DNA from: an uncultured Sphingomonadaceae bacterium | GTDB taxonomy: Bacteria; Pseudomonadota; Alphaproteobacteria; Sphingomonadales; Sphingomonadaceae | Reading direction: 5' to 3' | Assembly: GCA_947497315.1 (NCBI GenBank) | Contig: CANMFX010000001.1 | Coordinates: 930,001 to 994,000, forward strand | Length of the DNA stretch: 64,000 nucleotides | Shown here: in pieces, positions 1 to 9,989 of the stretch | How positions within the stretch are numbered: the stretch's first letter is position 1 | How the letters are laid out: each line of letters starts with the position of its first letter | Position numbers and translations under genes: made by a program | Notes under the pieces: generated by a model | Seen by the model: the letters and a program-made list of their open reading frames with translations, nothing else | Database searches by the model: none | What the model was told of the DNA's origin: nothing

Positions 1-1
1 C

Positions 2-1414
2 AAAGAAGATAGCTATTTCAACCCGCGTTATGCATTTATGACCTGTATGTCGGCCGGTATCGCGATATTGGGCCTGCTGCTGTCTTCTCCAGCGGTTGTT
101 ATCGGCGCAATGCTGCTATCCCCGCTTATGGGACCGATTATGGGCGCGGGGTTCGCGCTCGCCATTGGTGATTATGCCTGGCTGAAGGGGAGCGCAAAGG
201 CACTGATTCTCGGCACTTTGGTGGCAGTGTTATTTGCCGCCTTGGTGGTCGCGCTATCGCCGTTGCAGACGGTGACTACCGAAATCGCGTCTCGCACGCG
301 GCCTAACTTGTTTGATCTTGCGGTTGCGCTGTTTTCTGCACTGGCTGGTGCCTATGCGATGATCCGTGGGCGCATGGGCACGATTGTGGGTGTGGCGATC
401 GCAACCGCGTTAATGCCGCCTTTGGCCGTGGTTGGTTTTGGTTTGGCGACGCTCAACATGTCGGTATTCGGTGGTTCGCTATTGCTGTTTTTCACCAACT
501 TGATGACGATAGCCCTTACTGCTGCCGGTATGGCGCGGCTCTATGGGTTCCGTTCCAGCCTGTCCGAGCGCCAGTCGCAGTTTCAGATCGGTGCTATGGT
601 GATCATATTTGTAGGGCTGGCTATTCCGCTTGGCTATTCGCTGCAACAGATTGCGTGGGAGGCGAATGTTTCGCGTCAGGCCAATGGCTACATCAAGGAT
701 CAGTTTGGCAGTCGTGCAAGGGTTTCACAGATTGATATTGATTGGGATGCCGAACCGATTCTGGTGAGCGCGTCTGTTTTTACGCCAAAAATTGTCGGTG
801 ATGCCGAACAGCAAAGCTCCCGTGTTTTAAGCCGTACCTTCAATCGTCCGATTGATGTGGCGATTGAGCAATATCGGGTGGAAACCGGAAGCGATGCCGT
901 GACGGCCGAGCTCACTGCTGCACGTGCCCAACAACAGGCACAGGAGGCCGAAATTCGGGTGGTGAAACTGCGCGAAAATCTGGCGTTGGTCGCAGGAGTA
1001 TCGGCCGATGACGTGACAATTGACACGACAAAGCGCCGCGCCATCGTATCGGCGAAACCGCTGCAAGGGGCCACGCTTGATACCTATTACGCTTTGGAAA
1101 AGCGGATCGCAGATCAGGCCAAGGACTGGGCAATCGAGATCAAGCCTCCGGCAGTGACGCTACCATCTCTGCAGGTGACAGACGGCGCAATTACCGAAAA
1201 ATCAATTGCGCAGCTTCCCCTGATTGGTTGGGCCGCCGCACGTGTCCAGTTGCCAATGGGAGCCTATGGATCATCCAATGATATCGAGGTCGCGCGAAAA
1301 ACACTCTTTGATGCACATGCAACGACCATCAGTGCCGCCGGACCAGGCGATGCGGCTGGAACCGTGCGTCTTCGCTGGTTGTCGCCTGAAGAGACGGCAC
1401 AAGGCTCAGAGTAG
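2..1414 (+). CDS. DUF389 family membrane protein, 5' end truncated by window start
   Basis: Frame stays open upstream of ORF 38..1414 to the window edge (KEDSYFNPRYAFM...); multi-TM N-terminus with SSPAVVIGAMLLSPLMGPIMGAGFALAIGD typical of DUF389. Confidence 0.85.
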   Translation, partial: KEDSYFNPRYAFMTCMSAGIAILGLLLSSPAVVIGAMLLSPLMGPIMGAGFALAIGDYAWLKGSAKALILGTLVAVLFAALVVALSPLQTVTTEIASRTRPNLFDLAVALFSALAGAYAMIRGRMGTIVGVAIATALMPPLAVVGFGLATLNMSVFGGSLLLFFTNLMTIALTAAGMARLYGFRSSLSERQSQFQIGAMVIIFVGLAIPLGYSLQQIAWEANVSRQANGYIKDQFGSRARVSQIDIDWDAEPILVSASVFTPKIVGDAEQQSSRVLSRTFNRPIDVAIEQYRVETGSDAVTAELTAARAQQQAQEAEIRVVKLRENLALVAGVSADDVTIDTTKRRAIVSAKPLQGATLDTYYALEKRIADQAKDWAIEIKPPAVTLPSLQVTDGAITEKSIAQLPLIGWAAARVQLPMGAYGSSNDIEVARKTLFDAHATTISAAGPGDAAGTVRLRWLSPEETAQGSE

Positions 1415-1481
1415 CGTCAAGCCTGCGGTTTCAGGCTGGAACATCTCGAGCCGGCCTTCGGTGTGACGGTGCGGTGCGTGA

Positions 1482-1925
1482 TTATCCTGGCTGTACAATG
1501 GCCGGAGATGTGCTGGCGTCGGTAACGTTAAAATAGGGGATCGCAATTGCGTACCCACCAAGTCCGAGCATGACAAGCAAGGTCAGGATTGTACCGACCG
1601 TCCGGCCTTTGCCAAGCTTGCCGCCATCCATACCAAGGCCGTGAGCAACGCGCCCAAGCATATATAATCCGCCGACAATCCAGAGCCAGGTAGGAGAACC
1701 GCTAGCCAGCTCTATGATAGCGATGAGGATCAATACAATGGGCAGGCTTTCTCCATAGTTGGCGTGCGCACGCATGCGGCGGATGACCTTTTCATTGCCG
1801 CCGTCACCAACGCTGACTTTTTCTGACGTGCGGACCTGTCCGACCCGAATCATCAACCAGATGTTGACCAGCGCAGCCGCGCCGGCAATCGTGAGAGTTA
1901 TTGGCAAAATCATGGTTTCCCCCAA
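1482..1925 (-). CDS. MAPEG family membrane protein
   Basis: 147 aa, 3-4 TM, motif VIRRMRAHANYGESLPIVLILIAIIELASG...HGLGM typical of MAPEG. Confidence 0.85.
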   Translation of the reverse strand: MGETMILPITLTIAGAAALVNIWLMIRVGQVRTSEKVSVGDGGNEKVIRRMRAHANYGESLPIVLILIAIIELASGSPTWLWIVGGLYMLGRVAHGLGMDGGKLGKGRTVGTILTLLVMLGLGGYAIAIPYFNVTDASTSPAIVQPG

Positions 1926-2130
1926 GAGCTTTTTGAATTTATCCGCTGCCTATAGAAGCACAATGCTTGCAACGCACAGGAAAATCGTTATAGCCGCCCC
2001 TTCGCGTGCAATTGGCTATCGCATGAGTCGGGTGATTCTCTTTGTTTTGCAGAGGTTCGCTTGCTCAAAACGGGCATTTGGCTTATTGTACACATATAAG
2101 AAATTTGAAATTTAACGAACAGGCTTAGCA

Positions 2131-2310
2131 ATGGCTGTCCCTAAACGAAAAACTACGCCGTCCAAGCGCGGAATGCGCCGTTCTCATGATGCTTTGAAGG
2201 TCGAAGCCTATCAGGAATGTTCCAATTGCGGCGAATTGAAGCGCCCTCACCATATGTGTGGGGCTTGCGGTCATTATAATGGCCGTGAAGTAATGGCTGT
2301 CGATCTATAG
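2131..2310 (+). CDS. rpmF: 50S ribosomal protein L32
   Basis: Translation [59 protein letters not shown]; zinc-ribbon L32; just upstream of plsX; absent from ORF track because 59 aa. Confidence 0.97.
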   Translation: MAVPKRKTTPSKRGMRRSHDALKVEAYQECSNCGELKRPHHMCGACGHYNGREVMAVDL

Positions 2311-2371
2311 TCTTTTGAACTGTAGTCGACTAACTTCACGCCATCACACAGCTAATCAAGGGGAATAACCG

Positions 2372-3421
2372 GTGGGGATGAGGCCGCGAATCGCAATTGA
2401 CGCGATGGGCGGTGATATCGGCGCACGTGTTATGGTTGCCGGCGCAGCTCTGGCCCGGCACCGGCATGAAGGCTTTCAATTCCTGTTTGTTGGTGATGAA
2501 GCACAAATCAAAGAAGCGCTGAAAAGCCACCCCAATCTTAGTGCCGCTTCCGAAATATTGCACGCCGAAGATATTGTTTCCGGCGATGCAAAACCCAGCC
2601 AGGCGTTGCGTGGTTCCAAGAAAACATCAATGGGCATGGCCGTCGGTGCCGTAAAATCTGGTGAAGTAAGTGCAGCCGTCAGCGCCGGCAATACTGGCGC
2701 GCTAATGGCGATCTCGAAACTGGCGCTGCGAACTATGTCCGGCATTGATCGACCCGCTTTAGCGGCTTTGCTGCCGACTATGAAGGACAGCGATGTTGTG
2801 ATGCTGGACCTCGGCGCCAATGCCGAATGCGATAGCCGCAATCTGGTGCAATTCTCCGTAATGGGCGCGGCCTATAGCCGGATCATGCACGGTTTTGAAA
2901 AACCTACTGTGAAGCTGCTCAATATCGGTACCGAAGACGGTAAGGGTACCGGAACCCTGCAAAATGCCGCAGATGCGCTGAAAAATGCTGATGGGCTGGC
3001 AATGAATTTTCAAGGCTTTACCGAGGCGGATAAAATATCGACCGGCGATGTCGATGTGATTGTTACGGACGGATTCTCTGGCAATATCGCCCTGAAGGCT
3101 CTGGAAGGGACTGCACGTTTTGTGACGGATCTTTTGAAGCGCAGCTTTTTAAGTTCCTTACGATCCAAAATCGGATTTCTGATCTCCCGACCAGCGACAG
3201 AATTGTTGAGAGAGCATCTCGACCCCAATAATCACAACGGTGCGGTTTTTCTGGGTCTGAACGGTGTGGTCGTAAAAAGCCATGGCAGTGCCGATGAAAA
3301 AGGCGTAGCCAATGCTGTGGAAGTCGCTGCCCGGCTCGTAGAGGATAGTATCTTGGAACGCATTAGCGAAGACTTGGAAAAAATCAGCACATCAGCCCCG
3401 CTGGAGGCAACAGCGAAATGA
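2372..3421 (+). CDS. plsX: phosphate acyltransferase PlsX
   Basis: [15 protein letters not shown] start, [21 protein letters not shown] motif; rpmF-plsX-fabH order; GTG start. Confidence 0.97.
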   Translation: MGMRPRIAIDAMGGDIGARVMVAGAALARHRHEGFQFLFVGDEAQIKEALKSHPNLSAASEILHAEDIVSGDAKPSQALRGSKKTSMGMAVGAVKSGEVSAAVSAGNTGALMAISKLALRTMSGIDRPALAALLPTMKDSDVVMLDLGANAECDSRNLVQFSVMGAAYSRIMHGFEKPTVKLLNIGTEDGKGTGTLQNAADALKNADGLAMNFQGFTEADKISTGDVDVIVTDGFSGNIALKALEGTARFVTDLLKRSFLSSLRSKIGFLISRPATELLREHLDPNNHNGAVFLGLNGVVVKSHGSADEKGVANAVEVAARLVEDSILERISEDLEKISTSAPLEATAK

Positions 3422-4389
3422 GTGTTGCGACCGCCCGCCGCGCGGTCATCAAAGGGACTGGTTCCGCCTTGCCGCGGACCAGAGTGTCGAACGCTGAGCT
3501 TGCAAAGAAAGTGGACACAACCGACGAATGGATCGTTGAGCGGACAGGTATAAAATTTCGTCATATTGCAGAGGATGATGAAACGACATCCAGTCTGGCG
3601 ACGGAGGCCGCGAAAAAGGCCCTCGGCGCCTCCGGACTATCGGCACAGGATATTGATCTTATCGTGTTGGCAACAGCGACGCCGGATCAAACCTTTCCTG
3701 CAACGGCAACTATTGTACAGCATGAACTGGGGTGCAATGGATGTGTCGCTTTTGATGTCGCGGCGGTCTGTTCCGGCTTTCTATATGCCCTGTCAGTAGC
3801 GGAAAGCATGATTCGCGCCGGCAGCGCGCAAAATGCCATCGTAATCGGCGCAGAGACGTTCAGCCGCATATTGGATTGGGAAGACCGGGCAACATGTGTC
3901 CTTTTCGGTGACGGCGCCGGGGCGATCATCCTGTCCGGGGAAGAAACCGAAAAAGGGATTCTGGCCACTCGATTGCATGCTGACGGAGAGCATAACCAGC
4001 TGCTTTATGTTGATGGTGGCGCCGGTACCACGGGCACGGTTGGCAAGCTGCGGATGAAGGGGCGTGAAGTCTTTCGCCATGCGGTCGTCAACCTGTCATC
4101 CGTCTTGAATGAAGCTTTGGATGAAGCGGGCGAAAAAATTGAGAATATAGATTGGGTGGTACCGCATCAGGCCAATGCCCGGATATTAGACGCAACAGCG
4201 AAGAAGCTGAGTCTGGCTCCTGAAAAAGTGATCAAGACGGTCGACCAGCATGCCAATACATCGGCGGCCTCAGTGCCTCTGGCGCTTGACACGGCGGTCC
4301 GGGATGGCCGGATTAAAGTCGGTGACCTGTTGGTCCTCGAAGCAATGGGCGGTGGTTTTACCTGGGGGGCAAGCGTCATCCGCTTTTGA
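3418..4389 (+). CDS. fabH: 3-oxoacyl-ACP synthase III
   Basis: [27 protein letters not shown] active-site Cys, VPHQANARI; overlaps plsX by 4 bp. Confidence 0.97.
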   Translation: MSVATARRAVIKGTGSALPRTRVSNAELAKKVDTTDEWIVERTGIKFRHIAEDDETTSSLATEAAKKALGASGLSAQDIDLIVLATATPDQTFPATATIVQHELGCNGCVAFDVAAVCSGFLYALSVAESMIRAGSAQNAIVIGAETFSRILDWEDRATCVLFGDGAGAIILSGEETEKGILATRLHADGEHNQLLYVDGGAGTTGTVGKLRMKGREVFRHAVVNLSSVLNEALDEAGEKIENIDWVVPHQANARILDATAKKLSLAPEKVIKTVDQHANTSAASVPLALDTAVRDGRIKVGDLLVLEAMGGGFTWGASVIRF

Positions 4390-4459
4390 AACCGTTCAAT
4401 AGGGCTTATCTGAAAGCACCTGTTTTGCTGCATAACCGCATAGGCGATACTGAGCATCA

Positions 4460-5728
4460 ATGACATGTTCGTCGCCAATTTTACGTCTTCGTCGAAAGTA
4501 CGTTGAGCTTCCGAATACTGTAGTCCTAGCTAACTTGATGGGGCGCTTGAATATAGATGATACCAGTGTTTCGTCACAACTGCTGTTTCAGGTCTTTCGT
4601 AGCTGCCAGGAACTGGGCGCTAGAAAGCCGGTGCTTCTGTCCGCTCTTGATTTGACTGATGCTCAATTACGCGACCCGCGGGCGAGGTTTTCTGCGCGGG
4701 CAATTACAACCCTTTCTGAGACAGCCGCGCAGGAGCTTGGACGAGACGATATCTTCGCGGATATTGGCCGAGCTATGACGCCGACCGGTTTTTCGGATGT
4801 TTGCTACACAGCCATGTTTGAAGAAACAGTAGGGGATGTATTGCAAGCTGCTGCGGCAGCGATGTTAGCTGGTACCGACAAGCCGCTGCTGAGATGGGAG
4901 CAATCGGAATCGGTCTGCCGGCTGATAGCCGATTCAAACTCCTGTGTGACTAATGAATTGATTTTCATTATTTTTTCGGCCCTTTCGTACATCGGTCAAA
5001 TCGTGACCGATGGCAGTGTTCAACTAGTCAAATCAGCCAGTTTCACGTACAGAACATCCTTTGACCGCAACGCTTCAATGACACTGGTGAAGGACGATGA
5101 CCGCCCGGTTCCGTGTCTCTTTAATCAGCCGGACACATATCTGGAACTCCATAAGCAAGTTCTCGACCTTCCCAATCCGTTTGCGAATCGCAATCTGGTG
5201 AATATGGGCCAACAGCAGTTGAACCGGTTTCAGGTCAACGGAGCGAAATCCGTCACTCTGGCTAGTCTTAGCTACAATTACCTATTTTATCTGCTCGATA
5301 AATCAGGGTTAAGCCTTGATGCTGCTGCGGAAACCTTTGGTATAGCAGAACGAACCCTGCGGCGGAAACTGGCGGCGGAAGGAGCATCTTTTCGCCAGAT
5401 ACTGGAGCAGGTACGCCGAGACACTTGCCAGCTATATTTTCTGGAGGGCACGCGGTCCCTGTCCGACATTGCTACAAAATTGGGTTATAGTGAATTGAGC
5501 GCTTTTACCCGCGCATACACGGCTTGGCATGGCCGCTCGCCCAGCCGCGATATGGCCGCTCAAATCGCGGTCAATTCTTCACAAAAACCAAAGTTTTCTG
5601 GAAAAATGGTGGGCGTAGAGAGAGTTGAACTCCCGACCCCTTCGATGTCAACGAAGTGCTCTACCACTGAGCTATACGCCCACGCTGCAGGCCGTCTAGC
5701 CAGCCACTTGGCGGGGTGCAAGACTTAA
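4460..5728 (+). CDS. AraC family transcriptional regulator (arabinose-binding-like N-domain + HTH); C-terminus reads antisense through a tRNA gene
   Basis: C-terminal HTH: LDAAAETFGIAERTLRRKLAAEG...LSDIATKLGYSELSAFTRAYTAWHGRSP; last ~45 aa (MVGVERVELPTPSMSTKCSTTELYA) are antisense of tRNA-Val. True start may be a downstream ATG near 4538. Confidence 0.8.
   Translation: MTCSSPILRLRRKYVELPNTVVLANLMGRLNIDDTSVSSQLLFQVFRSCQELGARKPVLLSALDLTDAQLRDPRARFSARAITTLSETAAQELGRDDIFADIGRAMTPTGFSDVCYTAMFEETVGDVLQAAAAAMLAGTDKPLLRWEQSESVCRLIADSNSCVTNELIFIIFSALSYIGQIVTDGSVQLVKSASFTYRTSFDRNASMTLVKDDDRPVPCLFNQPDTYLELHKQVLDLPNPFANRNLVNMGQQQLNRFQVNGAKSVTLASLSYNYLFYLLDKSGLSLDAAAETFGIAERTLRRKLAAEGASFRQILEQVRRDTCQLYFLEGTRSLSDIATKLGYSELSAFTRAYTAWHGRSPSRDMAAQIAVNSSQKPKFSGKMVGVERVELPTPSMSTKCSTTELYAHAAGRLASHLAGCKT
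5607..5681 (-). tRNA. tRNA-Val (anticodon GAC), CCA encoded
   Basis: Reverse complement GGGCGTATAGCTCAGTGGTAGAGCACTTCGTTGACATCGAAGGGGTCGGGAGTTCAACTCTCTCTACGCCCACCA folds as a cloverleaf; anticodon loop TTGACAT flanked by CTTCG/CGAAG stem. Confidence 0.96.
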
Positions 5729-6102
5729 TTGAGTTCGCCGATACTATCGGGTTCAAATAGCCGTTGCACTTCCAGAACGAGATCCTTCAGGTGGAAAGGT
5801 TTAGACAGAATCTTGGCCTTTGGAACGGACTCCCCGGCACGCAGGGTAACGCCGGAAAAACCGGTAATAAACATCACCTGCGTGTCAGGCGATACCTTGG
5901 CGCAGTGTTGCGCAAGCTCGATCCCGTCCATTTCCGGCATGACGATATCGGTCAACAGAAGATCAAATTTTTCCGATTCAAGATGGGGAAGTGCCGCGGT
6001 CCCGCGGTCCACTGCAACAACCTCATAGTTTGATTTCTGCAGCGCACGCGTAAGGTGATCACGCATTGCCTGTTCATCTTCCGCAAGGAGAATTTTAATC
6101 AT
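5725..6102 (-). CDS. cpdR: single-domain response regulator, CpdR-like
   Basis: MIKILLAEDEQAMRDHLTRAL...VDRGTAALPHLESEKFDLLLTDIVMPEMDGIELA resembles CpdR; adjacent N-formylglutamate amidohydrolase is the usual neighbour. Confidence 0.85.
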   Translation of the reverse strand: MIKILLAEDEQAMRDHLTRALQKSNYEVVAVDRGTAALPHLESEKFDLLLTDIVMPEMDGIELAQHCAKVSPDTQVMFITGFSGVTLRAGESVPKAKILSKPFHLKDLVLEVQRLFEPDSIGELN

Positions 6103-6243
6103 GTGCCGGGTTATTCCCTGTATATATCGTCCAAATATAATGCGGCTTATATGCCGGGATTCGATTATAGGCGCAAATCCCTTAACATTTTGGTTCTGTT
6201 GACCCTATTTATGGGATATTCGATATGGAACGAATGGAATCCT

Positions 6244-7143
6244 ATGACAGATGGCATCGCTGAAAGTTTGACAGACCCGCGCCTCCATGAGTTCCATGAG
6301 GAGCCTTTTTCATCATATAATGTTGATGATATACAATTTCCGCTGCTGATCAGCGTTCCACATGCCGGGCGTGTCTACCCAAAGGAAATATTGGATAATC
6401 TGGCGGTTCCCGCCTCCCATTTGCTGCGTCTGGAAGACCGTTACGTGGATCGTCTTGCCAGCGCGGCAATAACTCGTGGATTTGCAGCCATTATCGCTCA
6501 CAAACCACGAGCATGGGTTGATTTGAACCGAGGACGGTCGGAAATTGATGCGGATATTGTCGACGGCCTGTCACGCTCTCAATTGCCTATGCCGAGTCGA
6601 AAGGTGCGCGGTGGACTGGGCGTCGTCCCGAGTCGCTTGCATGGGATTGGTAGCTTGTGGCGGCGAAAATGGCAGTGGGATGACATTAATGGCCGGATGG
6701 ACAGCTACCACGAGCCGTATCATCGCAGCATTACCGAGATATTGGACCGTATGCGTTTAAAATTTGGTGGAGCCATCTTGCTGGATTTGCACAGTATGCC
6801 GCCGTTGGATGAAGAACAGGGCCGTGTTGATGTGGTCATTGGCGACCTTTTCGGTCGCAGTGCGGGCTCTCGCTACTCAGAGCTGTCCATGTCTTTCTTG
6901 CAACAATCAGGTATTAACGCTCGGCTTAACCACCCATATTCAGGCGGATATATCCTGGATCGGCACAGTGAGGTCGAAAGGGATGTTCATGCTCTTCAAC
7001 TGGAAGTTGATCGTCAATGTTACCTGGATGAAGCTCTGCGGGAACCCGGCTCACAATTGCCGATGCTGAGCGAACATGTCGCGAATCTGGCTGCAAAGCT
7101 GGCTGACCAGATAGGGAACCAGTTTTTGCTCGCTGCTGAGTAG
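6244..7143 (+). CDS. N-formylglutamate amidohydrolase family protein
   Basis: FPLLISVPHAGRVYP, DRYVDRLA, PRAWVDLNRGRSEID, ILLDLHSMPP; likely start at ATG 6244 rather than ORF start 6055. Confidence 0.88.
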   Translation: MTDGIAESLTDPRLHEFHEEPFSSYNVDDIQFPLLISVPHAGRVYPKEILDNLAVPASHLLRLEDRYVDRLASAAITRGFAAIIAHKPRAWVDLNRGRSEIDADIVDGLSRSQLPMPSRKVRGGLGVVPSRLHGIGSLWRRKWQWDDINGRMDSYHEPYHRSITEILDRMRLKFGGAILLDLHSMPPLDEEQGRVDVVIGDLFGRSAGSRYSELSMSFLQQSGINARLNHPYSGGYILDRHSEVERDVHALQLEVDRQCYLDEALREPGSQLPMLSEHVANLAAKLADQIGNQFLLAAE

Positions 7144-7158
7144 GTAGTAGGTTTTTCG

Positions 7159-7192
7159 AAAAAAAAACCACCTCGCCGTTATGGCGAGGTGG
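7159..7192 (-). terminator. Rho-independent terminator (minus strand)
   Basis: 10-bp perfect stem CCACCTCGCC/GGCGAGGTGG (7168-7177/7183-7192), 5-nt loop, followed on minus strand by T9. Confidence 0.92.
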
Positions 7193-7270
7193 CCAAGGTT
7201 CAGGGAGGTGGCATTCAAAGAATGCCTGTGCTGATCCAATCGGGGGATGTGGATCTGCACTACTGTCAAT
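7159..7270 (-). ncRNA. candidate trans-acting sRNA with anti-Shine-Dalgarno motif (suhB/alpha-r14-like appearance, unconfirmed)
   Basis: Minus strand: hairpin GGCATTC-TTT-GAATGCC, single-stranded ACCTCCCTGAACC, terminator hairpin CCACCTCGCC-ATAAC-GGCGAGGTGG then T9; no upstream minus-strand CDS that would need this terminator. 5' end approximate. Confidence 0.6.
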
Positions 7271-7554
7271 GTGGTCTCTTGTGTAACGAGTTGCAAGCCC
7301 CAATCGCGAAATTATTGATCCGATTCTGATCTATTGACAGACTGGGGCCTCAAGAATGCTTGTTGGTGCCCGGCCGGGCAACATCCGTAAGAAAACCAAA
7401 TTGGTCAAAAAAATCAGGTGTTGGAAGGGGGCCAAGTAAAATGCGACCGGACCGATATCCGCAATCATTAGGTCCCGATGGCCCAGTGAAGCAATATTTC
7501 TGCGTTGATATAGCTTCACTGGGCCATGATGTCTGATGTTATTTGATTGATAAT

Positions 7555-8334
7555 TTATACAGTGGGAGCCTCTGTCACCTGAGGTACTTTGCCGGCTTCT
7601 ACTTGTTTTGCGAATACTTCCCGCATGATTTGCAACGAAAATAGATGCGCATATATAAGTGGTAGCATACCATTTTGGTTGATTTTTCTTAATTCATCGC
7701 CACGCAATTCGCGCAATTTTTCTTCGTTGACCATCTGGAAACCACGATAAACAAACGGCTTTTCGACGCCTGTTTGTTGAATGGCAACTTCGCCGTCCAT
7801 CAGTAAGTCCATTTTTTTGAGTTCGTCTACAAACTGGCCCGTGCGTTGACCAGCCTGTTCAAACTGCTCGCAAAATTCCAAAATATTTTTGGTTTTTTCC
7901 GTTGGTTGGTCTTTCTCAAATAGTGGGTCGCCCTCTTTATAATCACCGATCGCGCCAGTTGTGGGATCGAAGCAGAGCGAGAGTTCATCAGCATCTGGTT
8001 GCAGTTTTGCAAGCATGAATGGGTAGCGTCTTACGTAAGCGGGAACATAAGTTGGCTGATTGAACTTACCATCCTCGCCCATGAAGGTGTTCACTCCTTC
8101 GTTAAGACCCATCAGGATCAGCGGAACGGCATTGTCGCCCACCGAGAAAACAATTGGATAATTGCGGCCTGCATTGGGAAATTCATCAACCGTCAGCGGA
8201 ATCGCATGCTGTTCTTGCATGAATGAAGCATCGTCCAGACCTTTGACTTTCCAGTTGGCATGTTCTTTGGAATTTAGCGGGACAAGGTCCTTGTAAAACA
8301 TGGGAAGAGCTTGAGCTTGAGGCGCACTGGCCAT
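7555..8334 (-). CDS. SapC family protein
   Basis: MASAPQAQALPMFYKDLVPLNSKEHANWKVKGLDDASF... EFPNAGRNYPIVFS typical SapC; start placed at ATG 8334. Confidence 0.88.
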   Translation of the reverse strand: MASAPQAQALPMFYKDLVPLNSKEHANWKVKGLDDASFMQEQHAIPLTVDEFPNAGRNYPIVFSVGDNAVPLILMGLNEGVNTFMGEDGKFNQPTYVPAYVRRYPFMLAKLQPDADELSLCFDPTTGAIGDYKEGDPLFEKDQPTEKTKNILEFCEQFEQAGQRTGQFVDELKKMDLLMDGEVAIQQTGVEKPFVYRGFQMVNEEKLRELRGDELRKINQNGMLPLIYAHLFSLQIMREVFAKQVEAGKVPQVTEAPTV

Positions 8335-8386
8335 AGAGAATTCTCCGAAATAATAATTTTCTAAATAATAGTTTGCTGCGACGGCT

Positions 8387-9910
8387 TTAAGAGGCTGATG
8401 TGCCGGAAGCAAGAGGAACTAGCTTGCCCGGATTCATTATGTTTTTGGGATCAATCGCGCTTTTAATAGCTCGCAGCACCAATATGCGGGCATCGCTGGA
8501 CAATCGCTCAAGCTCATCGCGTTTGGTCTGGCCAATACCATGCTCAGCAGAAATTGAACCGCCCTCAGCCACAACAAGGTCATGTACCATCCGTGATATC
8601 GTTTGAGAGGACCGTTCCATCCATTGTGACCCATCCTGTCCTGCTTTGATTTCGGTTGGCGCTTTGACATGAAAATGCACGTTGCCGTCGCCCATATGGC
8701 CAAAGGCAGCTACTTCCGTGCCAGTAAAGGCATTTTCAATCTGCGCGCCCGCTGTGGTGATGAAATCCGCCATCCGTGCGACAGGAACGCTGATATCATG
8801 CTGCAGAGCCGGACCGCTGGCGCGTTCCGCTTCGGAAATCGAATCGCGGATCTTCCAAAAGGCCTCGGCTTGGCTTTCGTTTGAGGCAATGGCTGCATCC
8901 TGGATCAGGTCTTGTTCCAAGGCTTCACCCAGAAGTTTCTCCAACAGTTCGCGCGGATCGGCCGCCAGTTCCTGATCGCGGACAAATTCTATAAGCACAT
9001 TCCATGATGCACTATCATTTAGTGGTGCGCGAGTATCCGGTATATGTTCAAGGACTGCGTCCAGGCAGGTTTTCGGGACGATTTCAAATCCTTCCAGCGA
9101 CTGACCTTCTCGATTGTTGAGAAATTTGAACAATGCATAGGCGGCTTGGGGAGAGGCAACGCCGGCCCACGCGACACAGCGATCGATCAGGGCTGGCACG
9201 GTTTTGAGGGTTGCAGCTGTTACAATACCAAGTGTTCCTTCTCCGCCAATCAGGAGCTGTTTCAGATCATAGCCACGATTGTCCTTTTTCAGGGGCGACA
9301 AGCCGTTATAAATACTGCCATCGGGGAGCACCGCTTCCAAACCAGCCACCAGCGAACGCATCGCGCCATGACGCAAAACCTGAGTACCACCGGCATTGGT
9401 TGAAACCAGGCCGCCGATGGTCGCCGATCCCTTTCCGCCGAGTGTCAACGGGAAGCGTTGACCATGTTCATTCAAGGCTTCGTGTAAATTTTCCAGTATC
9501 ACACCGGCGTCACAGACTGTCAGTTGACCACCAGCATCAATGTCACGGATCTTGTTCATCCGGCGTAGTGAAAGCAATATGGACTGTCCTGTCGTATCCG
9601 GTGTTGCACCGCCCACCATTCCACTATTGCCCCCCTGCGGAACAAGAGCAATCGCATGAGCATTGGCGATTTTGGCGATCGCGGAAACTTCTTCGGTTGA
9701 GGCCGGGGAGATCAATGCCAACGCCTTGCCGGTATAGCGTCCTCGCCAATCGGTTAGCCAAGGCTCCATATCATCGGAAGCACTCGTAAAACCCTTTGAC
9801 CCGACAATTTCGGCCATACTATTTAACCAATCGGGTATTTCCGACATGATGCGCTCCAAGATGATGAGAAGGGACTGTTCAGCTATAGATGCTTTGCACT
9901 CAAACACCAA
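8387..9910 (-). CDS. FAD-binding oxidoreductase (D-lactate / D-2-hydroxyglutarate dehydrogenase type)
   Basis: LVPQGGNSGMVGGATPD, TLGGKGSATIGGLVSTNAGGTQVLRHG, GHMGDGNVHFHV, SAEHGIGQTKRDEL, DPKNIMNPGKL. Confidence 0.9.
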   Translation of the reverse strand: MVFECKASIAEQSLLIILERIMSEIPDWLNSMAEIVGSKGFTSASDDMEPWLTDWRGRYTGKALALISPASTEEVSAIAKIANAHAIALVPQGGNSGMVGGATPDTTGQSILLSLRRMNKIRDIDAGGQLTVCDAGVILENLHEALNEHGQRFPLTLGGKGSATIGGLVSTNAGGTQVLRHGAMRSLVAGLEAVLPDGSIYNGLSPLKKDNRGYDLKQLLIGGEGTLGIVTAATLKTVPALIDRCVAWAGVASPQAAYALFKFLNNREGQSLEGFEIVPKTCLDAVLEHIPDTRAPLNDSASWNVLIEFVRDQELAADPRELLEKLLGEALEQDLIQDAAIASNESQAEAFWKIRDSISEAERASGPALQHDISVPVARMADFITTAGAQIENAFTGTEVAAFGHMGDGNVHFHVKAPTEIKAGQDGSQWMERSSQTISRMVHDLVVAEGGSISAEHGIGQTKRDELERLSSDARILVLRAIKSAIDPKNIMNPGKLVPLASGTSAS

Positions 9911-9989
9911 TATGGCAGTAGAAAAGACAGTTCATCAATTGTTCAATCGCCGTTGTTATAGCCATGGTGATGATAACTAGGGGTTTCGG

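Noticed and set aside
5607-5681. tRNA-Val as an integration site for an island
   Set aside because: No integrase and no second copy of the tRNA 3' end noticed in the window.
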